Assembly: GCA_937885735.1 (NCBI GenBank)
Contig: CALABN010000082.1
Coordinates: forward strand, 1 to 28,340
DNA: 28,340 bases
From: an uncultured Bacteroidota bacterium
GTDB taxonomy: Bacteria > Bacteroidota > Bacteroidia > Bacteroidales > SZUA-534
Direction: 5' to 3'
How positions within the stretch are numbered: position 1 is the first letter of the stretch; each line of letters begins with the position of its first letter. Positions 1 through 7,504 of this stretch are shown here, one piece after another. The notes beneath the pieces were generated by a model that did not search any database, was not told where the DNA came from, and saw only the letters and a list, made by a program, of their open reading frames with translations. The position numbers and the translations under genes were made by a program.

Positions 1-1
1 G

Positions 2-2443
2 GAGACGCAGCCGCAAAGCGTCGGCTTCTCGATGGAGGATCTGGCAATGAAATCCATGAACTACCTTCAGCGCTATGCGGATAACAAGATCAAAGACGCC
101 ATTGGCAAGATCCCCGTTGTCGGCGGCACGGTCAAAGACTCGACGCTAAGCGTTGAAGTTAACTCCGGCAGAATTTTTGCAGGCGGCATTGCAGGCTACA
201 ACAAGGGCACTATCAGCAACTGCTTCAACAATGGAACCATATCGGGCAAAACAAATGTAGGCGGCATTGCTGGCCAAAACGACGGAGGCTCGATAAGCAA
301 CTGCCACTACCTGAACGGCTGCGCAAAAGATGGAAACGGCTTCCCGCAAAACGGAGTCGGCAACAATGTTAGCAGCAATGCCACAACAGATGTCGACGGC
401 AATACAAACTCGGCCACAGAAGATGAAATCAATAAAGGTAAAATCTGCTACTTGCTGAATAATAGTATAAAAGACGGCATTTGGCGCCAAGATATAAGCA
501 ACGCTAATTCATACCCTTGCTTCAACGGCCCAACAGTGAATTACAATGGCAGCGCATACGTAAACCCTGCATTCGAAAAAGTCGAAAAGGGCAATCTGAC
601 ACCAAACAAGTCAACATATTACCAGGGCGACCCTATCGACCTTACAGGCATCACTCTTATTGAAAAATACAACGACAACACAACTGTTACAATTGACGCA
701 CAAGATGCCCTGAAAAAAAATCTGCTTACCGTAACTGGATACGACAGCACCAAATACGGAGACCAAACAATAGGAGTTATATATAGGGGAACGTCGTTCA
801 GCAATATAACCACTGTCATTGTAAACCAATTGTTCGTAAAGGCAATGGAGGTTACAAACTGCAAGAACGAGTACAATGTGAATGACGAATTGGACCTTAC
901 AGACGGCGAATTGATGGTTACGTTCAACAGCGGAAACATACAAACGGTCAGATTAAGAGACAATAAAATCAGCGTAAGTGGTTTCAACAGCACAAAGGGC
1001 GGCGTCATCACTCTGAATATCAAATATACAGACAAATTCGCCCCTGCCGACTCTATCAACTACAATGTCAACATTGTAAAAGCAGTTGAAAGCATCAAGG
1101 CAGAAAATTACAAGACAATCTATGCAAAAGGCGATGATTTTGGCTACGAATTTGGTCACCTTGTTGTAACTTACAACGACGGGACAACCGACACCTTAAG
1201 TTTCGATGCTGAAGGCATTACGTTTGGAAATTTCGACACTGAAACTACTGGCGAAGGAAAAGCCGCTTTTGTATATTATAGCGAAAAAATGTGCACTATC
1301 AACTATAATGTAGTTGCCCAAAAGTCGGTAGCCAATATAACAGTAGTGAATCCTGCCACAATCTACTATGTAGGCGACGAATTCAACTACGAGGCAGGCT
1401 TACTGCACGTTGAATACAACAACCTAACCACCGAAGACCTGAAACTTGACGATGCAGGTGTCACAATCAGCGGGTTCAATTCGGCAAGGGCAATAGACGA
1501 CAAGGAGTTGACCGTTTCTTTCGGCGGCAAAACCTGCACCTACACAGTTGACATACTTGAGATTGAAATTGAAAGCATCAGCCTACAAGGCGCACAAACT
1601 GAAATTGAAATCAATCAAAGACTTGACAGGGAAATTGGCCAACTGATGATTATCTACAACAATGGCGATATAGATTCATTGCCATTCAGCAACAACAGAA
1701 TAAATGTTTTCGAATACGACAACACCAAATTGGCTGACAGTCTGGAAATCACATTGTTCTACAGTGGAATGTATGCAAAACATTATGCCGACATCATCTG
1801 CCACCACAACGACACAATAGTCGAGAATAGCGACATTGTCGCTGCAACCTGCACCGTGGCAGGCTCACACACCGAGACAGGCAAGTGCCGCATCTGCGGA
1901 ACGCAACTGTTCAGCAACAGAATCACCGATGCCGCTTTGGGCCACAAGCCTGCCGAGGCTGTAAAAGAGAACAATGTTGTAAACGGCAACAAGACATCTT
2001 ACGACATGGTTGTCTATTGCTCTGTGGACAGCGTAGAGTTGCACCGCCACACATTTGAGGTTACTAGCGCCAACACCGACACTGTTTATGTTGACAAGAT
2101 TGTGAAAGATACAGTATATGTTGACAAGATTGTGAAAGATACAGTTTATGTAACTGATACAGTTTATGTAACTGATACAGTTTACATCAATGACAACGAC
2201 GATAACATTGCCATCAACCGTACAAAAGCAATGATCAAGGCTTACCCAAATCCTGTAAAACAAATTTTGTACGTCAATTTCGATGAATACGTCGACATTG
2301 AAATGTTCAACGAACAAGGTTCAATGGTTTACAAAAGCCAGTTCAGCACAGATTCTCACGAGATAAATGTTGTTGATTTTCCTGACGGAGCCTATGTGAT
2401 AAAGGGCTCAAATGGTAGCACTAGCAGGGTTATCGTTCAGTAA
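2..2443 (+). CDS. Secreted GLUG / bacterial Ig-like repeat protein with T9SS C-terminal sorting domain (5' partial)
   Basis: The frame is open to the window edge, so the N-terminus and any signal peptide are missing; the first internal ATG is at 32. Counting from that ATG, residues 44-95 hold two GLUG motifs (AGGIAGYN and VGGIAGQN types). Five Ig-like repeats of about 80 residues (Big_3-like, with YxxGDxxDLTG and YNDGTT elements) follow at about 186-266, 270-349, 351-429, 432-509 and 511-589. Next is a Cys-rich segment (C590, C607, C619, C622 and an ALGH motif), a low-complexity DTVYV linker (about 686-719), and a T9SS type A sorting domain from about 733 (AYPNPV, then a YVIKG strand) that ends at the stop. 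Family knowledge: such proteins are exported through the Sec and T9SS routes and anchored or released at the cell surface, often as adhesins. The ligand is unknown. Confidence 0.85.
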   Translation, partial: ETQPQSVGFSMEDLAMKSMNYLQRYADNKIKDAIGKIPVVGGTVKDSTLSVEVNSGRIFAGGIAGYNKGTISNCFNNGTISGKTNVGGIAGQNDGGSISNCHYLNGCAKDGNGFPQNGVGNNVSSNATTDVDGNTNSATEDEINKGKICYLLNNSIKDGIWRQDISNANSYPCFNGPTVNYNGSAYVNPAFEKVEKGNLTPNKSTYYQGDPIDLTGITLIEKYNDNTTVTIDAQDALKKNLLTVTGYDSTKYGDQTIGVIYRGTSFSNITTVIVNQLFVKAMEVTNCKNEYNVNDELDLTDGELMVTFNSGNIQTVRLRDNKISVSGFNSTKGGVITLNIKYTDKFAPADSINYNVNIVKAVESIKAENYKTIYAKGDDFGYEFGHLVVTYNDGTTDTLSFDAEGITFGNFDTETTGEGKAAFVYYSEKMCTINYNVVAQKSVANITVVNPATIYYVGDEFNYEAGLLHVEYNNLTTEDLKLDDAGVTISGFNSARAIDDKELTVSFGGKTCTYTVDILEIEIESISLQGAQTEIEINQRLDREIGQLMIIYNNGDIDSLPFSNNRINVFEYDNTKLADSLEITLFYSGMYAKHYADIICHHNDTIVENSDIVAATCTVAGSHTETGKCRICGTQLFSNRITDAALGHKPAEAVKENNVVNGNKTSYDMVVYCSVDSVELHRHTFEVTSANTDTVYVDKIVKDTVYVDKIVKDTVYVTDTVYVTDTVYINDNDDNIAINRTKAMIKAYPNPVKQILYVNFDEYVDIEMFNEQGSMVYKSQFSTDSHEINVVDFPDGAYVIKGSNGSTSRVIVQ
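2085..2180 (+). repeat. In-frame tandem repeats encoding the DTVYV linker
   Basis: Two near-identical 30-bp units (2085-2114 and 2115-2144, one base different) are followed by two identical 18-bp units (2145-2162 and 2163-2180). They encode DTVYVDKIVK twice and DTVYVT twice. The array lies between the globular repeats and the T9SS sorting domain and is probably a spacer whose length can vary by replication slippage. Confidence 0.9.
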
Positions 2444-2472
2444 CTCATTAGTTATCATAGGTTATATCAGGT

Positions 2473-2506
2473 GGGGGACACGGCGCAAGCCTGTTCCCCT
2501 TTTTTT
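2473..2506 (+). terminator. Rho-independent terminator after the GLUG/T9SS gene
   Basis: A GC-rich hairpin with arms GGGGGACA(C)GGC and GCCTGTTCCCC closes on a GCAA (GNRA) loop and is followed by seven T. There is one bulged C and one G-T pair. It starts 30 nt after the stop codon. Confidence 0.88.
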
Positions 2507-2585
2507 GTTGTCATTGTGCAATTTGTCTTGTGAAAATGAATTAACAAATCAATGATTCAACATTATTTACTATAATTGAAATCTA

Positions 2586-2604
2586 TATGTCAGTTAGTGA
2601 CATA
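2586..2604. promoter_or_regulatory. Perfect 7-5-7 inverted repeat upstream of the aldo/keto reductase gene
   Basis: TATGTCA and TGACATA flank the 5-nt spacer GTTAG, about 39 nt before the ATG at 2643. The size and symmetry suit a dimeric repressor or activator site. No convincing TAnnTTTG box was found next to it, so the regulatory role is inferred. Confidence 0.4.
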
Positions 2605-2642
2605 AATTCTGTATTTTATATAAATTATTGATATATAACAAT

Positions 2643-4472
2643 ATGAATAATAATAACAAAATCGACCGCCGTCAGTTTTTGAAGGTGATGGGTGGTGGTG
2701 CGGTTGCAACAGCAACGCTTCTTGCAGGATGCTCGTCTAACGACAGTTCATCGGCTGCTGAAACCGTGTTGGGCGATATCCCAACCGATAAAATGACATA
2801 CCGTACCGACATTCACGGACAAAAAGTCTCACTGTTGGGTTACGGCTGCATGCGTTTTCCAACCAAAGGCGGAGCTAGCGGGCGTGAAGACCGCAATAAC
2901 GAACTCGACCAGGAACAGATAAACCGCCTTGTCGATTATGCTATTGAACACGGTGTCAACTTGTTCGACACCTCGCCGGCCTATTGTCAAGGAAAGTCGG
3001 AGGGGGCTTTAGGCATAGCCTTGAGCCGTCACAAGCGAAGCGAGTATCTGGTCTCGACCAAATTGTCAAATTTCGGCAACAATTCGCGCGAGGCAACCAT
3101 GGAAATGTACCTTAACTCAATGCGCGAGTTGCAAGTCGATTATATCGATTACTACCTGCTTCATGGAGTGGGCAATAAGGCCACATTGGAGTCTCGTTAT
3201 CTTAACAACGGAATGCTCGACTTCCTGCTCGAGGAACGCAAGGCAGGCCGTATCCGCAATTTAGGATTCTCATTCCATGGCGACCAGATGGGCTTCGATT
3301 ACATGATGCAGATGCATGAACGCTACAACTGGGATTTCGTGCTCATTCAGCATAACTACGTCGATTGGCATAACGCCAAGACCATGAACCCGCGAAACAT
3401 GAATTCGGAGTATTTGTACACCGAACTCGAAAAACGCAACATACCCGTATTCGTGATGGAGCCTCTAATGGGTGGGCGCCTTGCCGATATGAACGACCAT
3501 GCAACGGCATTGCTCAAGCAGCGTGATCCAAATGCCAGTGTCGCCTCGTGGGCATTCCGTTTCGCCGGTTCAAAGCCTCGAATACTTTCTGTACTGAGCG
3601 GCATGACTTATATGGAGCATCTGCAGGACAACCTGCGTACATACTCGCCACTCAATCCGCTTTCCGATGATGAGTATGCTCTGCTCGACCAGATAGCCAC
3701 GCAATACGCCACTTTCCCAATGGTGCCTTGCAATACCTGCCAGTATTGCATGCCTTGCCCTTACGGCTTGGATATCCCGGGCATTTTCAGCCACTACAAC
3801 AAGTGCATCAATGAGGGACTAATGGTTGAAGAACGTCAGAACGAAGAGTACAAAAAGGCTCGCAAGGCATTCCTTGTCGGCTACGACCGCAGTGTGCCAC
3901 GTCTTCGTCAGGCGGACCATTGCACAGGTTGCAACCAGTGTGTCAGCCATTGCCCGCAACATATCGGAATACCTCGAGAGATGCAGCGTATCGACAAATT
4001 CGTTGAGGAGCTTAAACGCGATGGTGCTGAAATGGGGCCGGCTGTCATTCTTTCGGCCTTGTCGCGCCAGTTGGAGGAGGATCGCTATTCATGCGTAGTT
4101 TACAACAACGACGTAACACGCACATATTCACAGCGTGGAGTCCTCGACTTGTACGAATTGGTTAGTTCAAAAAGCGAATTCCTGAGTGGTGCTGTAATGG
4201 CCGACAAGATAATTGGCAAAGGGGCTGCGGCAATGATAGTGTTGGGTGGAGTGAAGGCTGTCAGCACAGGAGTCATTTGCTCGTCGGCATTGAAAATGTT
4301 GAAGGACAACGGTGTCAAGGTTTATTTCGATGAGGAGGTCGACCACATCGACAACAATGCAAAAACCGATTGGTGCCCGCTTGAAAAACGTGTCAAGGAC
4401 GTCGCTACGCCACAAGAATGCTGGCCAGTGATAGAGCAGTTTGTCGCTGACCTTAAGGCTGGCTTGATTTAG
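2643..4472 (+). CDS. Tat-lipoprotein aldo/keto reductase - dicluster ferredoxin - DUF1893 fusion
   Basis: 609 aa. The ATG at 2643 is preferred over an in-frame TTG at 2628 because it puts the twin-arginine motif (DRRQFLK) near the N-terminus, followed by a hydrophobic stretch and a lipobox (LLAGC, Cys30). The AKR domain (about 55-350) keeps the usual tetrad: D109, Y114, K140 and H174. Two [4Fe-4S] motifs follow: C363, C366, C369, C373 and C427, C430, C433, C437. The last ~135 residues match DUF1893 (TM1506-like, with a cytidine-deaminase-related fold), with the motifs CVVYN, RGVLDLYELV and ADKIIGKGAAA. AKR-ferredoxin proteins are common in anaerobic Bacteroidales. The added DUF1893 tail on a predicted exported lipoprotein is unusual. 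The substrate is unknown; electron transfer from the clusters to a carbonyl or flavin partner is inference. Confidence 0.88.
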   Translation: MNNNNKIDRRQFLKVMGGGAVATATLLAGCSSNDSSSAAETVLGDIPTDKMTYRTDIHGQKVSLLGYGCMRFPTKGGASGREDRNNELDQEQINRLVDYAIEHGVNLFDTSPAYCQGKSEGALGIALSRHKRSEYLVSTKLSNFGNNSREATMEMYLNSMRELQVDYIDYYLLHGVGNKATLESRYLNNGMLDFLLEERKAGRIRNLGFSFHGDQMGFDYMMQMHERYNWDFVLIQHNYVDWHNAKTMNPRNMNSEYLYTELEKRNIPVFVMEPLMGGRLADMNDHATALLKQRDPNASVASWAFRFAGSKPRILSVLSGMTYMEHLQDNLRTYSPLNPLSDDEYALLDQIATQYATFPMVPCNTCQYCMPCPYGLDIPGIFSHYNKCINEGLMVEERQNEEYKKARKAFLVGYDRSVPRLRQADHCTGCNQCVSHCPQHIGIPREMQRIDKFVEELKRDGAEMGPAVILSALSRQLEEDRYSCVVYNNDVTRTYSQRGVLDLYELVSSKSEFLSGAVMADKIIGKGAAAMIVLGGVKAVSTGVICSSALKMLKDNGVKVYFDEEVDHIDNNAKTDWCPLEKRVKDVATPQECWPVIEQFVADLKAGLI

Positions 4473-4585
4473 ATTGTTGTGGTTGCTTGTTGGGAAATTG
4501 CTGATTCTGGTTTTCCTCGACGAGTTGTCAGTGAAATCAGCATCACCCGATAGCAGTCAATGTGCGTCTCGTTAAAATTTTTAAT

Positions 4586-4604
4586 CATTTGTGTCTGACA
4601 AATG
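4586..4604. promoter_or_regulatory. Perfect 7-5-7 inverted repeat in the tadA upstream region
   Basis: CATTTGT and ACAAATG flank GTCTG. Two more dyads lie just downstream: GTATTT-TG-AAATAC at 4610-4623 and ATCCCGA-TACCTG-TCGGGAT at 4647-4666. Together they fill the 251-nt gap before tadA, which has no recognisable gene. The function is not known; the first could be an operator and the last a stem-loop in the leader RNA. Confidence 0.35.
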
Positions 4605-4723
4605 TTTATGTATTTTGAAATACAATAAAACCTATGTTAATCGGTTATCCCGATACCTGTCGGGATTGTGTCATCTGTGTTCTAAACGCGTTAGCAGATA
4701 CCAATAATAATTAATAATCAACA

Positions 4724-5155
4724 GTGGACGATTTGTTTTATATGCGCAAGGCGCTCGAACAGGCAAAAATGGCCTTCGACAAGGATGAAGTGCCAATTGG
4801 CGCCGTTGTTGTCTGCAACGGGCAGATAATAGCCCGTGCCCATAATCTCACCGAGACGCTCAACGATGTCACTGCGCATGCCGAGATGCAGGCAATAACG
4901 GCATCGGCCAATTATTTAGGTGGAAAATATCTTGATAATTGCACATTGTATGTCACTGTCGAGCCTTGCCCAATGTGTGCCGGTGCATTGGCATGGGCGC
5001 AAGTCAAGCGCATAGTTTACGGGGCGCCCGATGTCAAGCGTGGTTGTATGCGGTTCAGTGGAATACTTCACCCCAAGACAGTGATTGAAGGAGGCGTGAT
5101 GGAGCAGGAGTGCTCTGCATTAGTCAAGGATTTCTTCGCGAGAAAACGTAAATAG
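4724..5155 (+). CDS. tadA: tRNA(Arg) adenosine-34 deaminase TadA
   Basis: 143 aa with a GTG start at 4724 that gives the family-typical N-terminus (DDLFYMRKALEQA). It converts A34 to inosine in the tRNA-Arg(ACG) anticodon. The zinc and catalytic residues are clear: H52 and E54 in HAE, and C82 and C85 in PCPMCAGA. Length and full-domain coverage match bacterial TadA. The gene is on the same strand as the upstream AKR-DUF1893 fusion but 251 nt away, so it probably has its own promoter. It converges with the phosphatase gene downstream, and no clear terminator was seen in the 141-nt gap. Confidence 0.93.
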   Translation: MDDLFYMRKALEQAKMAFDKDEVPIGAVVVCNGQIIARAHNLTETLNDVTAHAEMQAITASANYLGGKYLDNCTLYVTVEPCPMCAGALAWAQVKRIVYGAPDVKRGCMRFSGILHPKTVIEGGVMEQECSALVKDFFARKRK

Positions 5156-5296
5156 GCTTTGTAAATAATTGATTTTTAATTGCAAATAAGTTTTAATCAT
5201 GCTCTGGATGGGCATAAGACAGATTTCAGGTGGTTGTCAAAACTGGTCAATCCAGTCATCTAAAATCTAATCACAAAATCTCCCGTAGTAAACAGA

Positions 5297-7504
5297 TTAA
5301 ATCCTAATCCCGACAACCAATTGGTCGTCGGTCTGTCGGCATACAGAACCAAGACTCGATGTCCGCCATTTTACCAATGAATCTTCAATAATGGCCTTCT
5401 GTTCGGCAAATGGTTTGCTGCTGTTCTCAAGAAGCACGTCGTTAAGCCTGTCAGCCGTTAATTTGACACCTCTATCCTCATTGCTGATTTGGTTTGTAAT
5501 GCCGTCAGTGTAGAAGTATAGTATGTCGCCCTTTTTCAGGTCGATTAGGTTGTTAGTGAAAGGATGTGCATTTTTCTTTAAATATCCAACAGACATCTTG
5601 TCGGCTGAGTATTTTGTGATGCAGCCGTCTCTTACTAAAACTAACGGAATGTATGCGCTTGAATATTGCATAGTCAGGTTACGTGTGTCAAATATGCATA
5701 AGGCAATGTCCATTCCATCGAGCAGAAGACCGTCCTCTTCCGATTGATGAAGCGCTATGTTTATTTTAAGTCGCAGTTTGTCAAGAATTTCGGAGGCGGA
5801 TATCTTTTCTATGTCGGCTGAGGAGACAATGTCGTTGATTGATGTGATGCCGAGCATGCTCATGAATGCGCCAGGAACACCGTGCCCAGTACAGTCGGCT
5901 ACGGCAAGAAACTTGTAGCATCCAATTTGCTGCGCCCAATAGAAATCGCCGGATACAATCTCAACAGGGTTCCAGTATATTAGGCTATCGCCGAATATCT
6001 CATTTATATTCTCCTGAGAAGGAATGATGGCCGTTTGAATCTGTTTCGCATACTTGATGCTCGACATGGCTTCATAGTTTGCGTTGGCAAGTTCATCGCG
6101 TTGCGACTTGAATTCCTCTTTTTTCTTGTAAAGAATCAGGTTCATATTGTGCCTGCGTCTTGAGTTCTTCGATATCTCGATGGCTAATCCAGACAGCAAT
6201 GCAATGAACAGCAGTATGGCGCTCATAAGTATGTATTTGCGTTTCTGCTTTTCCTTGAATAGGATTTCCTTTTTCTTCTCTTCAATCTGATGCTTTTGCA
6301 TCTCTATTTTAAACTCGGTTTCTGCATTCGATTTTATCGAATTCTCGTTGAATGCCCTGTCATAGCTTTGCTTTTTTGTCTTGTTGAACAAGTTGGTGTA
6401 TGAAAGTGCGTTCTTGTAATCACCAATGGCCAGTGAGTATGACTTGTAGCATGCATATATTTCAGGCATGTTTCTCTGATATATTGGGTTGCCATAGGCG
6501 TATCCCATCACTTCCTTCAATAATTCTTCACATTTGGTGTAGTTCCCTTTTGCAAGTTGTATTTGGAAGTCGCTCAATTGCAAATTCATTTTCATGATTT
6601 CATAGAAACCATTGTCTTTTGCCAGTTTGGTGGCCATTTGGCATAGCAGTTCGCAACTATCGAGTGTATGCGTTTTTTGTGTTTTTGTTTGTAGGTTGGC
6701 AATGTCTATGTAAGTTTGGATGGCGCATATATCTGTATTCAGGATGTAGAAGTCCAGATTCATGTTGTTGGCCATCTTGCTGGCAATGTCGCTGTGTCTT
6801 TTCGCAAGCATCAGTTGGGCAGTATCTTCAGTGCTTTCGTATTTGTCTAGGTGGGAAAGTGCAATGTAATGATGGTCAAGCATAACCTGAATGTCCAGAT
6901 TGTTTTCTGCATCAATCTTCAATGCGTCGTTGAAGTATTTTTCAGAAGCATCATATATTTTGAATGAAAGGTACACAATCCCGAGGTTGCGAAGTGAGTA
7001 GGTGACCAAAGGGTTGTTCTCTTTTGTCATTATGTCCATCGCTTCGTGAAAATGCTTGTTGGCGGAGTTGAAGTCTCCTATCGCTTCAAAATTCTCTCCG
7101 AGTGAATTGTGGCAAAAGGCCGATTCCATGTTTAGTTTCAGCGAGTCGGTTATCTTTAGTGTCTTGAAATAATATTTCAGGGCTTCGTTCGGATTGTCGG
7201 TCATTTGGCAATACCAGCCCATATACCTGTAGGCGCGGGCTGTCCATTGTCTTCCAATTTTAAATGACAGTGTATGAAGTATTTGTGCGTATTTTAGTGT
7301 TGAATCAACATTCGGGTGGTTGCTGCAGATGCGTACCAGGATATTAGCTTTTGTTGTGTCGTCAGGCAGTGAGGGCAACACTTTTACCAGACTGTCAACT
7401 TGTATTGCAGTGAGTGCATAGTTTTGGGCATTGGCACTTGCTAAACCAAGCAACATTGTCATAATCAATGCTATTGTCAGTCTGTATGTCGCCTTAGTTC
7501 GCAT
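5297..7504 (-). CDS. TPR - transmembrane - SpoIIE (PP2C) serine/threonine phosphatase, downstream paralogue
   Basis: 735 aa. A Sec signal peptide (cleavage near ANAQ, about residue 26) is followed by several TPR-like helical repeats (about 45-375), a charged coiled coil (390-422), one transmembrane helix (about 424-444), a second short coiled coil, and a C-terminal SpoIIE/PP2C domain. Metal-binding aspartates are in SGDFYW (D520) and ADCTGHG (D537), with later YTDGITNQ and TDDQLVVGI motifs. The topology puts the TPR sensor in the periplasm and the phosphatase in the cytoplasm. Its start overlaps the end of the upstream paralogue by 11 nt, which implies translational coupling. Likely substrates are phosphorylated SiaC or STAS proteins; SiaC lies just upstream on the same strand. 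That pairing is inferred. Confidence 0.88.
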   Translation of the reverse strand: MRTKATYRLTIALIMTMLLGLASANAQNYALTAIQVDSLVKVLPSLPDDTTKANILVRICSNHPNVDSTLKYAQILHTLSFKIGRQWTARAYRYMGWYCQMTDNPNEALKYYFKTLKITDSLKLNMESAFCHNSLGENFEAIGDFNSANKHFHEAMDIMTKENNPLVTYSLRNLGIVYLSFKIYDASEKYFNDALKIDAENNLDIQVMLDHHYIALSHLDKYESTEDTAQLMLAKRHSDIASKMANNMNLDFYILNTDICAIQTYIDIANLQTKTQKTHTLDSCELLCQMATKLAKDNGFYEIMKMNLQLSDFQIQLAKGNYTKCEELLKEVMGYAYGNPIYQRNMPEIYACYKSYSLAIGDYKNALSYTNLFNKTKKQSYDRAFNENSIKSNAETEFKIEMQKHQIEEKKKEILFKEKQKRKYILMSAILLFIALLSGLAIEISKNSRRRHNMNLILYKKKEEFKSQRDELANANYEAMSSIKYAKQIQTAIIPSQENINEIFGDSLIYWNPVEIVSGDFYWAQQIGCYKFLAVADCTGHGVPGAFMSMLGITSINDIVSSADIEKISASEILDKLRLKINIALHQSEEDGLLLDGMDIALCIFDTRNLTMQYSSAYIPLVLVRDGCITKYSADKMSVGYLKKNAHPFTNNLIDLKKGDILYFYTDGITNQISNEDRGVKLTADRLNDVLLENSSKPFAEQKAIIEDSLVKWRTSSLGSVCRQTDDQLVVGIRI

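Noticed and set aside
2..180. Possible chimeric junction at the left end
   Set aside because: The first residues are not GLUG-like, but GC content is similar to the following sequence and the frame is continuous, so there is not enough support.
2085..2180. Possible CRISPR-like repeat
   Set aside because: The units are directly adjacent with no spacers and are in frame within a coding linker.
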